Positions 30,814-39,166 of a stretch of DNA of 64,000 nucleotides are shown here, piece by piece. The stretch's first letter is position 1. The number at the start of each line of letters is the position of its first letter. The notes beneath the pieces are model-generated. The model ran no database searches, had not been told where the DNA came from, and saw nothing but the letters and a program-made list of their open reading frames with translations. Source of the DNA: Modestobacter sp. Leaf380. GTDB taxonomy: Bacteria; Actinomycetota; Actinomycetes; Mycobacteriales; Geodermatophilaceae. The stretch covers positions 147,012 through 211,011 of the forward strand of contig NZ_LMQC01000012.1 of assembly GCF_001424485.1 (NCBI RefSeq). Direction: 5' to 3'. Both the position numbers and the translations under genes were made by a program.

Positions 30814-31051
30814 TGGGGTTGCCCGTACTGGGGCTGCTGGCCGTACTGGGGCTGCTGGCCGTACTGACCGGGCTGCCCGTAGAAGTCCCCCTGTCCGGAC
30901 GATCCCCACGGCTGCTGACCGTCGGAGGGCGGGTGGGGGGGCTGGGACATGGGTACTCCTCGGTTCCGGACGGGCCCACGCATGCTAGAGACACAGCCGA
31001 CGCCCAGCGACGTACGGCGACCGACCGTGACCGATCAGTGACCTGCGGACC

Positions 31052-31865
31052 TCAGCTCGGGAACGCGTCCGTGCACAGCAGCCCGGTGCCGACCTCCTGG
31101 CGTCCCGCGCAGGAGTCGCCGTAGTCGTTGTAGGCCTGCAGGGAGTCCTCGAAGACCGACTCGCCGAAGAGCTCGTCGCAGTCGTCCATGCTGCCGTCGA
31201 AGCAGGACTGGGCCAGCGCGTCCAGGTCCGGGTCCGTGCCCAGGCCGGTCGGCGGGATCGTCGGCGCGGGCAGTCCGCCGGGCGGCGGGGCCTCCGACGT
31301 GCCCGCCGAGCTGCTCGAGGACGACGAGCTGGAGCTCGACGACGACGAGGAGCTGGAGCTGGAGCTGGAGCTCGACGTGCCCGCGGACGTGGTCGACGCC
31401 GAGGACGTCGTCGGGTCCGCCGTCGTCGTGGACTCGTCCTCACCACCCAGCAGCACCACCAACGCCGTCACCACCGCAGCGACCACCACCACACCCCGCC
31501 GTCGTCGTGGACTCGTCCTCACCACCCAGCAGCACCACCAACGCCGTCACCACCGCAGCGACCACCACCACACCGGCGATCGACAACGCGATCACCGTGT
31601 TCTTGTTGCCCTTCGGCGGCTGATGCCCGAACTGCTGGCCGTACTGGTCCTGCCCGTACCCCGGCTGCCCGTACCCCGGCTGGCCGTACTGCGGCTGCTG
31701 CTGGCCGAACTGGTCCTGGCCGTACTGCGGCTGCCCGTAGGGCGGCTGCTGGCCGTACTGGGGCTGGCCGTACGAGGGCTGACCGTAGGGAGGCTGCTGT
31801 CCGTACCGGGGCTGCTGACCCCACGGCTGCTGACCGTCGGACGGGGGCTGGGGCGGCTGCGTCAT
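31052..31865 (-). pseudogene. Q/Y/G/P-rich single-pass membrane protein, frame broken by a 79-bp tandem duplication (paralog B)
   Basis: The same architecture as paralog A. The ATG at 31865 is preceded by GAGGAG. The N-terminus is [18 protein letters not shown], with fewer QPQYGQ repeats, then the same membrane helix. The frame breaks after [10 protein letters not shown]. The downstream frame ending at 31052 has a poly-Ser linker, a Pro-rich stretch, and the domain [20 protein letters not shown] then YNDYGDSCAGR. The break is a 79-bp exact tandem duplication at the same site as in paralog A. Without one copy the protein would be continuous (about 244 aa). Confidence 0.7.
31417..31574 (-). repeat. 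Exact tandem duplication, 2 x 79 bp
   Basis: 31417-31495 and 31496-31574 are identical. The right end of the unit (…CCACACC) is the same base as the right end of the 100-bp unit in paralog A, while the left ends differ by 21 bp. The length of 79 also shifts the frame by +1 modulo 3. Confidence 0.97.
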
Positions 31866-32078
31866 CGGACGGGACTCCTCGATCCGGCACGTGGTCGTCC
31901 GCAGCGTAGGGACCACCGGGCCGGTCCACCAGACCGGGCGGTCGGCGGCCGCGGGGCAGGTGCCCGCGGCGGTCTCCCGGCGGCGCGTCCGACCCGGTGT
32001 CTAGGGTCTCGGGAGACACCTCCCGACCGCGGGGACGACGCCCGGGCGGGATCCAGCCAGACACACCGGGAGCGCAGC

Positions 32079-33473
32079 GTGGCCACCGAGCAGGACTTCC
32101 GCATCGAGCACGACTCCATGGGCGAGGTCCGCGTGCCGGCACACGCCAAGTGGCGCGCCCAGACCCAGCGGGCGGTGGAGAACTTCCCGATCAGCGGCAC
32201 CCCGATCGAGCGCGAGCTCATCGGTGCCCTCGCCGCGATCAAGGGCGCGGCCGCCCGGGTCAACGCCTCCCTGGGGGTCCTGCCCGAGGACGTGGCCGGC
32301 GCGATCCACGACGCCGCCCAGCAGGTCGCCCGCGGCGACTGGGACGAGCACTTCCCGATCGACGTGTTCCAGACCGGCTCGGGGACCTCGAGCAACATGA
32401 ACACCAACGAGGTCATCGCGACGCTGGCCGGCGAGGCCTCCGGGCTGTCGGTCCACCCCAACGACCACGTGAACGCCTCGCAGTCCTCCAACGACGTGTT
32501 CCCCTCCGCGATCCACATCGCCACGACGCGGGCCGTCGTCGTCGTCCTGGTGCCCGCACTGGAGCACCTGGCCGCCTCGCTGGAGCGCAAGGCCACCGAG
32601 TTCGCCGACGTCGTCAAGAGCGGCCGCACGCACCTGATGGACGCCACCCCGGTGACCCTGGGGCAGGAGTTCGGCGGGTACGCCGCCGCCATCCGCTACG
32701 GGGTCGAGCGCCTGCAGGCCTCGCTCCCCCGCATCGGTGAGCTCCCGCTGGGTGGCACCGCCGTCGGCACCGGCATCAACACCCCGCCCGGGTTCGCCGC
32801 GCAGATCATCTCCACGCTGGCCACCGAGATGGACCTGCCGCTCACCGAGGCCCGTGACCACTTCGAGGCGCAGAGCTCCCGCGACGGGCTGGTCGAGGCC
32901 TCCGGGCAGCTCAAGACGATCGCCGTCGGCCTGGTCAAGATCTGCAACGACCTGCGCTGGATGGGCTCGGGCCCGCGCACCGGCCTGGGCGAGATCGCCC
33001 TGCCCGACCTGCAGCCGGGTTCCTCGATCATGCCGGGCAAGGTGAACCCGGTGCTGCCCGAGGCGGCCATCCAGGTCGCCGCCCAGGTCATCGGCAACGA
33101 CGCGGCCGTCACCTTCGGCGGGAGCACCGGCTCCTTCGAGCTCAACGTGACGCTGCCGATGATGGCCCGCAACGTGCTGGAGTCCATCCGGCTGCTGGCC
33201 AACGTCTCGCACCTGCTGGCCGACCGCTGCATCGACGGCATCACCGCCAACGTCGAGCGCTGCCGGGAGCTCGCCGAGTCCAGCCCCTCCATCGTCACGC
33301 CGCTGAACAAGTACATCGGCTACGAGGAGGCCGCCATCGTGGCCAAGACCTCGCTCAAGGAGCAGAAGACGATCCGCCAGGTCGTGGTCGAGCGCGGCTA
33401 CGTCGAGGCCGGGAAGCTCACCGAGGCCCAGCTCGACGCGGCTCTGGACGTGCTGTCGATGACGCACCCCTGA
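32079..33473 (+). CDS. fumC: Class II fumarate hydratase
   Basis: A 464-aa TCA-cycle enzyme interconverting fumarate and malate. It has the superfamily signature [11 protein letters not shown] with catalytic Ser315/316, the [11 protein letters not shown] loop (about 101-111), and [10 protein letters not shown] with His185. A TAGGGT -10-like box is at 32002-32007. The GTG start at 32079 is preceded by GGGAG. Convergent with the FAD-protein gene. Confidence 0.97.
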   Translation: MATEQDFRIEHDSMGEVRVPAHAKWRAQTQRAVENFPISGTPIERELIGALAAIKGAAARVNASLGVLPEDVAGAIHDAAQQVARGDWDEHFPIDVFQTGSGTSSNMNTNEVIATLAGEASGLSVHPNDHVNASQSSNDVFPSAIHIATTRAVVVVLVPALEHLAASLERKATEFADVVKSGRTHLMDATPVTLGQEFGGYAAAIRYGVERLQASLPRIGELPLGGTAVGTGINTPPGFAAQIISTLATEMDLPLTEARDHFEAQSSRDGLVEASGQLKTIAVGLVKICNDLRWMGSGPRTGLGEIALPDLQPGSSIMPGKVNPVLPEAAIQVAAQVIGNDAAVTFGGSTGSFELNVTLPMMARNVLESIRLLANVSHLLADRCIDGITANVERCRELAESSPSIVTPLNKYIGYEEAAIVAKTSLKEQKTIRQVVVERGYVEAGKLTEAQLDAALDVLSMTHP

Positions 33474-33500
33474 CCCGGTCGCCGCTCGGCCCACCGGTCC

Positions 33501-34886
33501 TCACCAGGTGGCCGCCACGTGCAGCCCCTGGACCACCTGCTCGTTGAAGGTGTCGGACCCGAAGGCGAGCGCTCCGCCCAGCACGGCCGCCGGCAGCTCG
33601 AGCCCAGCGAGCTGCTCGGCGGCCGCCCTGTGGGCACGCAGGGTGTCTGCGGTGGGATCGGCGAACGTCGGTCCGGCGAAGACCGCGACGTCCACCAGCT
33701 GTGTTCCCTCCCGGACGAGCCCCAGTCGCGTCACCACCGCGGCCGCCACCTCCGCGGCAGCGCCCTCGGCCACGTCGTGGGCCAACTCCACGCAGAAGAC
33801 GCGGGTACCGGAGTCGTCAGCCGGGGCCGGCGTGACCCGGTAGGCCGGCACGTCGGCGTCCACGACGTGCACGAACCCGGGCGTCTCCCGGACGTCGTCC
33901 TCACGGGCCGCCACCCACGCGATCACCGACCGGACGCGGGCCGGCCGGTAGTCGATGTCCAGCGCGCCGAACAGCTCGCCCGCCGACAACGCCAGGACCG
34001 GGCGCGTGGCGAGCAGGTCGGTCCCGTCCGCCAGGGTGATCGCGACGGCCGAGCCCGAAGGCGCCAGCGCACGGACCCCGTCGTGCTGGTGCACGTGGAC
34101 GCCGCGCCGTCGCAACCGCGCGAGCAGGGCGACCACCACCGGGCCGATCCCCCCACCCTCGCGCACCACGACAGCCGGCCGGTGGGGACGGAAGGCAGGT
34201 CGTTCGCCGCCGAAGGCCTCTGCGACGGTGACCGGCCAGAAGAGCGGCACCCACAGCTTGCGACGCAGCTCGGCGGCGACGTCCCGTCCACCGGCGGGAC
34301 GGAGCTTGGCCAGGAAGGGCTCCATCAGGAGGCGGTGGAACGTGGGCCCGTGCTGGTGGATCGATGCCGTCTCCAGGTCCGCGCCGGCCAGCTGCGCCGA
34401 CGCGGAAGGGGCCAACCACCCCGCTGCCCCCCCGTCGGCGACGCGTGCCGCGGCCTCCGCAGCCACCCGGTGCGCCACCGCGCCCGGCACCCAACGGTGT
34501 GCGCCCGTCAGGTCCGAGCTGATGAAGGCCTCCGGAACGGACCTGCCGGCCAGGAACATCCGCGCCGGCGGGAGCTCGACCAGGGCGTCCGGGGGCACCA
34601 GGTCGCGTACCCAGGCATCGATCATCGAGACGAAGGGCCGGTGTCCCCCGTCGCGGACCCGGTAGCTCGCCAGTGGGGGCGCCGTCGTCCCCTCGTAGTC
34701 GAGCTCCAGCGCCCGCAGGCCCAGCTCCAGCGACCGGCCGCCGCGCTGGCGCGGCATGAAGCCACCACCGACGCCCGTGCGCGGGAGCAGCAGACGCACG
34801 GGCTCTCCGCGCGCAGCCAGCCCGTCCGCTGCCACCAGGGCGGCCACCGTCCCCCCGACGACCACGCGTTCCCCGGGCCGGTTCAC
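33501..34886 (-). CDS. FAD-dependent oxidoreductase-like protein (amine-oxidase / UDP-galactopyranose-mutase-like)
   Basis: A 461-aa protein with an N-terminal Rossmann segment VVVGGTVAALVAADGLA and downstream pieces resembling flavin amine-oxidase and protoporphyrinogen-oxidase folds (YRVRDGGHRPFVSMIDAW, VVREGGGIGPVVVALLARL, GGALAFGSDTFNEQVVQGL). The usual GxGxxG dinucleotide motif is degenerate (GGTVAA), so FAD binding may be altered. Its GTG start overlaps the end of the GNAT gene by 4 bp. It is the last gene of the leftward sugar-modification operon. Confidence 0.55.
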   Translation of the reverse strand: MNRPGERVVVGGTVAALVAADGLAARGEPVRLLLPRTGVGGGFMPRQRGGRSLELGLRALELDYEGTTAPPLASYRVRDGGHRPFVSMIDAWVRDLVPPDALVELPPARMFLAGRSVPEAFISSDLTGAHRWVPGAVAHRVAAEAAARVADGGAAGWLAPSASAQLAGADLETASIHQHGPTFHRLLMEPFLAKLRPAGGRDVAAELRRKLWVPLFWPVTVAEAFGGERPAFRPHRPAVVVREGGGIGPVVVALLARLRRRGVHVHQHDGVRALAPSGSAVAITLADGTDLLATRPVLALSAGELFGALDIDYRPARVRSVIAWVAAREDDVRETPGFVHVVDADVPAYRVTPAPADDSGTRVFCVELAHDVAEGAAAEVAAAVVTRLGLVREGTQLVDVAVFAGPTFADPTADTLRAHRAAAEQLAGLELPAAVLGGALAFGSDTFNEQVVQGLHVAATW

Positions 34887-35842
34887 CGCGCACCGTCGTC
34901 GTCCGGCTCGTCCACCAGGTCCCGGACGAAGACCTTGCGCGTCCCGGGCACTGCACCGACGGACCGCTTGAAGGCTGCGAGCCCGGAGTTGGGTGATCCG
35001 TCCTTCTCACTCGACGGGCCGAGGTCGACCAGGCGCGCCCCGGTGGCCATCGCCTCCACCGTGACCAGGTGGGCCAACAGCTCCATCACCGGCGCGGCGG
35101 TGGGCACTCCGTCGACGTCGGCCCAGTGGACGACCTGGTCGATCCCGTCCAGGACGCGGTAGACGACGGCTGCGGCGGCCGGCTCCCCCTCCACCAGCAG
35201 CAGGCGCATGCGGACCCGGTCGGGGAACGCCTGGCGGATCGCCTCCAGGTAGTCGCGCGGGAGTGGAGGCGGGCGGCCGTGCGCCGACCTGTTGGCGGCC
35301 AGGACCTCGTGCAGCCTGGTCAAGGGCTCCCCGGTCACCACGTCCAGGAGTTCGTGCGGGCGGGCCGACGCAGCACGGACGTAGCGCCGCTTGCGGTCCT
35401 TGAGCAGCGTCAGGGGGTCGCGGCCACCAGAGACGTCCAGGTGGTGGTTCAGGTCGCAGTGCTCGATCCGGAAGCCCAGGTGCAGGAGCACGTACTCCAG
35501 CAGCGGTTCGACCCCCGAGTACACCGGCGGCCGGGCGCGGATGCGGAGCTGCCGGAGCCCGTCGGCACGGGCGGCGAGCACCACGGCGCGGACCAGCCCG
35601 ACGGCCTCCGGGACGCCCAGGTCCTCGCGGACGACGTCGAGACCCCCGAACGGGGCACGGTGACCGGAGACGAGGACGTCGCCCTCCACGACCCCGTCCA
35701 GCACCCCGACCAGCCGGCCCTCGACCCGGTGCTCGTAGCGGCGGCGGGAGGGACCTGGGACCCCGTTCAGGTCGTGGAAGGCCTGCTGGCAGAACAGCAG
35801 CCCTCCGCCCAGGAGCCGGTCGTCGGACGGGCGGCCCGTCAC
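34883..35842 (-). CDS. GNAT/FemAB-like acyltransferase
   Basis: A 319-aa protein. The C-terminal half, with RMRLLLVEGEPAAAAVVYRV, VVHWADVDGVPTAAPVM and LVDLGPSSEKDGSPNSGLAA then FKRSVGAVP, matches the second GNAT domain of FemAB-type transferases. These move acyl or aminoacyl groups to cell-surface sugars or peptides. It overlaps both neighbours by 4 bp in a tight operon with a methyltransferase and the FAD protein. The acceptor is unknown. Confidence 0.65.
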   Translation of the reverse strand: MTGRPSDDRLLGGGLLFCQQAFHDLNGVPGPSRRRYEHRVEGRLVGVLDGVVEGDVLVSGHRAPFGGLDVVREDLGVPEAVGLVRAVVLAARADGLRQLRIRARPPVYSGVEPLLEYVLLHLGFRIEHCDLNHHLDVSGGRDPLTLLKDRKRRYVRAASARPHELLDVVTGEPLTRLHEVLAANRSAHGRPPPLPRDYLEAIRQAFPDRVRMRLLLVEGEPAAAAVVYRVLDGIDQVVHWADVDGVPTAAPVMELLAHLVTVEAMATGARLVDLGPSSEKDGSPNSGLAAFKRSVGAVPGTRKVFVRDLVDEPDDDGAR

Positions 35843-36573
35843 CGGGCCCGACGCGCCCGGACGGCGATGTTGGCGGCGGTGTCGGCCGGGAGCTCGTCAC
35901 CCAGCACGTTCATCGCGGCGACCAACTCGGGCGAGAAGTCCAGCATCATGCCGTTGGGCAGGGGCTTGAACTGCAGACCGGTCCGTTCGACCACCTCGAA
36001 ACCACCCGCCCGCAGGTCCGCCTCGAGGCCCTCGAGGTCGTAGACGCGCTGGTGGCCCACGAGGTGGTCCCGAGGACTCAACGTGTCCAGCTCTGGCTGC
36101 AACCCCATGATCACGGCCAGCCGCCGGTGCAACGACCGCTTGTTCGGGACCACGACGACGATCTCGCCGTCCGTCGACAACCAGGTGCTCAGGTGTCGCA
36201 GGAGCGGAACGGGCTCGTCCACGTGCTCCAACACGTGCAGAGCCATCAGCTTGTCGCACGGCCGATCCGGGACGTGGTCTTCGAAGAGGGCCTCCACCAC
36301 GCTGACCGAGGGGTGCTCGGCGCGCACCAGCGCGGCCAGGCTCGGCGCCCCCTCCACCACCACGTACTCCCGCGACAGCGGCGCCAACCGCCCGAGCGTG
36401 ACACCCTCGCCGTAGCCCAGCTCGATGACGGCGTCGCCGGGGTCGATCAGGCTCGCGAGCCAGTCGCAGCAGTGCAGCTGGGCGGCGTCCTCGATGAACT
36501 TGTCCGGCACCTCGTCGTTGAGGTGGTACTGGTGGGCGATGCGTTCGAGCTCGTCGGTGCGGGTGGTCACCAC
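35839..36573 (-). CDS. Class I SAM-dependent methyltransferase
   Basis: A 244-aa methyltransferase with motif I VIELGYGEGVTLGRL (Gly-rich SAM loop), motif II acidic region VVVEGAPSLAALV, and LMALHVLEHVDEP. The C-terminal part YDLEGLEADLRAGGFEVVER is typical of methyltransferases in surface-polysaccharide clusters. The GTG start at 36573 has AGGAG 10-11 nt upstream. It is related in layout to the neighbouring gene at 36616. Confidence 0.85.
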   Translation of the reverse strand: MVTTRTDELERIAHQYHLNDEVPDKFIEDAAQLHCCDWLASLIDPGDAVIELGYGEGVTLGRLAPLSREYVVVEGAPSLAALVRAEHPSVSVVEALFEDHVPDRPCDKLMALHVLEHVDEPVPLLRHLSTWLSTDGEIVVVVPNKRSLHRRLAVIMGLQPELDTLSPRDHLVGHQRVYDLEGLEADLRAGGFEVVERTGLQFKPLPNGMMLDFSPELVAAMNVLGDELPADTAANIAVRARRAR

Positions 36574-36615
36574 GGTGGGCGCTCCTGTCGGGGGTGGGGC
36601 GATCGGGTGCGGCTG

Positions 36616-37380
36616 TCAGGCCGGGGACGGCACGGCGTCGACCCACAGCTCGGAGCCGAGCTCGGGGGACGAGAGGGCCAGCGCATCGAGGCCGTCGAGC
36701 AGAGCGGGGGTCAGGAACCCGTCGTCGAGGAGCCGTTGCATCTGGGCGTGGGTGAAGGGCTTGACGAAGATGCTCCCCGCGTCGATGACGTCGAAGCCCG
36801 CTCCCTGCACGGTGCGGGTGAGCGCCTCGGCGTCGTAGATGCGGTCCTGTTGCATGTCCCGCTGGGTCACCGACTGCGCGGTGACATCGGGGATGAGACG
36901 CATCGCCACCGCGAGCAGACGGTGCAGCGAACGGGCGTTGGGCACGTTGACGTGCAACACGCCCGCCGAGCCGCACAGGGCCCGCGCTGCACGCAGGAGA
37001 GCCCCCGGGTCAGGCACCTCGTGCAGCAGGCAGCTCAGCACCACGACGTCGAAGACACCGCCGACGGCGTCCGGGGTGACCCGCTCACCGAAGTCCTGGA
37101 CGACGAGCACGTCCTCCCGGCCGCCCACCAGCCGGCGAGCGGCTTCGACGAACACGGGACTGGGCTCGACGACCACGCAGTGGGTCCCTGGCAGGTCCGT
37201 GAACAGCGGCGCGAGGCCGCACCCGATCTCGAGCACCCGGCGAGGCGACCTCGCCGCCACCTGCTGCAGCACGCGCCGCCGACGGAAGGCCGCCTGCCTG
37301 GGTTCGAAGGGCATCGTCTCGTACCGGCGGACGTAGTCCTCGAGGTCTCGACCGGCGGGGTCGTCCCGGTCACCGGTCAC
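36616..37380 (-). CDS. Class I SAM-dependent methyltransferase
   Basis: A 254-aa methyltransferase with motif I VLEIGCGLAPLFTDLPG, VVLSCLLHEVPDPGALL and LHVNVPNARSLHRLLAVA. The last segment is shared almost exactly with the next gene (VPNKRSLHRRLAVI), so the two are probably ancient duplicates. The GTG at 37380 was chosen because GAGGAGG lies about 6 nt upstream. First gene of the leftward operon, divergent from the ketoisomerase gene. Confidence 0.85.
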   Translation of the reverse strand: MTGDRDDPAGRDLEDYVRRYETMPFEPRQAAFRRRRVLQQVAARSPRRVLEIGCGLAPLFTDLPGTHCVVVEPSPVFVEAARRLVGGREDVLVVQDFGERVTPDAVGGVFDVVVLSCLLHEVPDPGALLRAARALCGSAGVLHVNVPNARSLHRLLAVAMRLIPDVTAQSVTQRDMQQDRIYDAEALTRTVQGAGFDVIDAGSIFVKPFTHAQMQRLLDDGFLTPALLDGLDALALSSPELGSELWVDAVPSPA

Positions 37381-37538
37381 AGGTCCTCCTCCTCGTCGTC
37401 GTCCCCGGGGGCCCGAGCCGACGACCGAGATGCTCACACGTCCGTCCCGGGGTTCGGGGACGAGCGGCCCGACGTGCCGGACCACCCAGGCGGGTGCCCG
37501 TCTGCCCGCGCCGTTCCCGGGCTGCCGATAGTCCCGGG

Positions 37539-38048
37539 GTGACCACTCTCGAGCGCCGTTCCGCGGTCCCTGGCCGGCGGCTGTCCGACTTCGACGACCA
37601 GCCCCAGGGCGAGCGTGCCGGGTGTCGCATGATCGACTTCCCCCGCATCAGCGACCCTCGCGGGGCCCTGACCTTCGTCGAGGGCCGCTCCCAGGTGCCC
37701 TTCGACATCGCCCGGGTGTACTACCTGTACGACGTACCCGGCGGTGAGTCCCGGGGCGGGCACGCCCACAAGGAGCTCCAGCAGCTCGTCATCGCGGCAT
37801 CGGGCAGCTTCGACGTCCTGGTCGACGACGGCCACGAGACCGCCCGGTTCCACCTGAACCGGTCCTACAACGGACTGCTCCTCCCCAGGCTGACGTGGCG
37901 CGAACTGGGCAACTTCTCCTCGGGCAGCGTGTGCCTCGTCCTGGCCTCCCTGCCCTACACCGAGGACGACTACTACCGGGACTACGACGAGTTCCTGGCC
38001 GCCCGCCGGGTCGTGGACCACGAGACCGCCCCCGACACGCCGCGATGA
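37539..38048 (+). CDS. dTDP-sugar 3,4-ketoisomerase (FdtA/WxcM-like cupin)
   Basis: A 169-aa cupin close to FdtA, which isomerises dTDP-4-keto-6-deoxyglucose to the 3-keto sugar. It has IDFPRISDPRGALTFVEG, RVYYLYDVPGGESRGGHAHK (active-site His pair), and NFSSGSVCLVLAS followed by DDYYRDYDEFL. A GTG at 37539 lies 6 nt after a GATAGT -10-like box, suggesting a leaderless start; an ATG at 37629 would give the minimal cupin. Its ATGA overlap with the DegT aminotransferase supports a 3-amino-3,6-dideoxyhexose pathway. Confidence 0.88.
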   Translation: MTTLERRSAVPGRRLSDFDDQPQGERAGCRMIDFPRISDPRGALTFVEGRSQVPFDIARVYYLYDVPGGESRGGHAHKELQQLVIAASGSFDVLVDDGHETARFHLNRSYNGLLLPRLTWRELGNFSSGSVCLVLASLPYTEDDYYRDYDEFLAARRVVDHETAPDTPR

Positions 38049-39166
38049 CGACGTCCGGGGACTCCGTCCCGTTCCTCGACCTGGGTGCGCTGCACGCGGA
38101 GCTCGGACCCGAGCTGGAGGCGGCAGCCCTGCGGGTGATCCGCAGCGCACGGTTCCTGCTCGGTCCGGAGCTGACCGGGTTCGAGGTCGCCTGGGCGGCA
38201 GCCGTGGGGGCGGACCACGCCGTCGGCGTCGGGAGCGGGCTCGACGCCCTGACGCTGGGGCTGCGCGCCCTGGGTGTCGGACCCGGTGACGAGGTGCTCG
38301 TCCCGTCGCACACCTTCATCGCCACCTGGCTGGCCGTCGTGCAGGTGGGCGCCGTCCCGGTCCCGGTCGACGTCGAGACCCCCGTCGGGGACTGGGCCCA
38401 CGGTGCACTGGAGGCCGCGGTGACCCCACGGACCAAGGCCGTCGTCCCGGTCCACCTCTACGGTCACCCGGTCGACCTGGACCCGGTCCTCGAGCTGGCC
38501 CGACGCCACGGCCTGTGCGTCCTGGACGACGCTGCTCAGGCCCACGGCGCCCGCTACCGGGACCGCCCGGTCGGAGGGCTCACCCACGCCACGGCCTGGA
38601 GCTTCTACCCCGGGAAGAACCTGGGCGCCTTCGGCGACGGCGGTGCGGTCACGACATCGGATCCGGAGACGGCCCGCCGACTGCGTTCCCTCCGCAACTA
38701 CGGTTCGACCCAGAAGTACGTGCACGAGGAGATCGGCTGGAACAGCCGTCTGGACGAGATGCAGGCAGCCCTGCTGTCGGTGCGTCTGGAGCACCTGGGG
38801 GCGCACAACGCGCGCCGCGCCCGCGCGGCCCAGCGCTACGACGAGGCCCTCAGCGACGTCGGCCACGACCTGGGCCTGCCGCAGACCGCAGAGTGGGCCA
38901 CCCCCGCGTGGCACCTGTACGTCGTCACCTCCGCCCACCGGGACCAGCTCGCAGCCCACCTGGCCTCCCAGGGCGTCGAGTGCAACGTGCACTACCCCGT
39001 GCCTCCCCACCGGCAGCGGGCGTTCGCCGGCACGTCGGCAGCGAGCGCGGACCTGCCACGCGCGGACGAGCTCGCCGGGCAGGTGTTGAGCCTCCCCATG
39101 GGCCCGCACCTGACCGACGCCCAGCAGGACGTCGTCATCGAGGCCGTCCGGGGGTTCCGGCCGTGA
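38045..39166 (+). CDS. DegT/DnrJ/EryC1/StrS-family sugar aminotransferase (FdtB-like)
   Basis: A 373-aa PLP enzyme adding an amino group to a keto sugar. Lys191 in WSFYPGKNLGAFGDGG is the PLP lysine, and the LVPSHTFIATW and HLYGHPVDLDPV segments are typical. The adjacent, overlapping 3,4-ketoisomerase gene points to C3 amination of a dTDP-3-keto-6-deoxyhexose, as in Fuc3N/Qui3N synthesis. The dTDP-glucose synthase and dehydratase (RmlA/RmlB) are not in the window. Confidence 0.9.
   Translation: MTTSGDSVPFLDLGALHAELGPELEAAALRVIRSARFLLGPELTGFEVAWAAAVGADHAVGVGSGLDALTLGLRALGVGPGDEVLVPSHTFIATWLAVVQVGAVPVPVDVETPVGDWAHGALEAAVTPRTKAVVPVHLYGHPVDLDPVLELARRHGLCVLDDAAQAHGARYRDRPVGGLTHATAWSFYPGKNLGAFGDGGAVTTSDPETARRLRSLRNYGSTQKYVHEEIGWNSRLDEMQAALLSVRLEHLGAHNARRARAAQRYDEALSDVGHDLGLPQTAEWATPAWHLYVVTSAHRDQLAAHLASQGVECNVHYPVPPHRQRAFAGTSAASADLPRADELAGQVLSLPMGPHLTDAQQDVVIEAVRGFRP

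Larger units (their letters stand above)
29984..30950 (-). pseudogene. Q/Y/G/P-rich single-pass membrane protein, frame broken by a 100-bp tandem duplication (paralog A)
   Basis: From an ATG at 30950 (AGGAGT upstream) the frame encodes [16 protein letters not shown], a long run of QPQYGQ-type repeats, and one membrane helix ([17 protein letters not shown]). It then goes out of frame. The downstream part, readable in another frame to 29984, holds a poly-Ser linker and an extracellular domain with DSYAQACFDGDWDGC and YANTCAGR. The break coincides with an exact tandem duplication of 100 bp (not a multiple of three). Removing one copy restores one continuous protein of about 288 aa. Actinobacterial proteins of this build are surface-exposed and of unknown function. 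The break could be real decay, a reversible switch, or an assembly error. Confidence 0.7.

Noticed and set aside
30540-30900. CRISPR-like regular repeats
   Set aside because: The period follows codons (QPQYGQ units) and there are no unique spacers. It is a protein-coding repeat.
30360-31525. Four separate small genes from the broken frames of the two Q/Y-rich paralogs
   Set aside because: The frames beginning [10 protein letters not shown] start inside the duplicated segment. They are better read as the downstream halves of two interrupted genes than as independent genes.
34883-35842. FdtC-type acetyltransferase for the amino sugar
   Set aside because: FdtC is a left-handed beta-helix hexapeptide-repeat protein. 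This protein has GNAT/FemAB-like features and no hexapeptide repeats.
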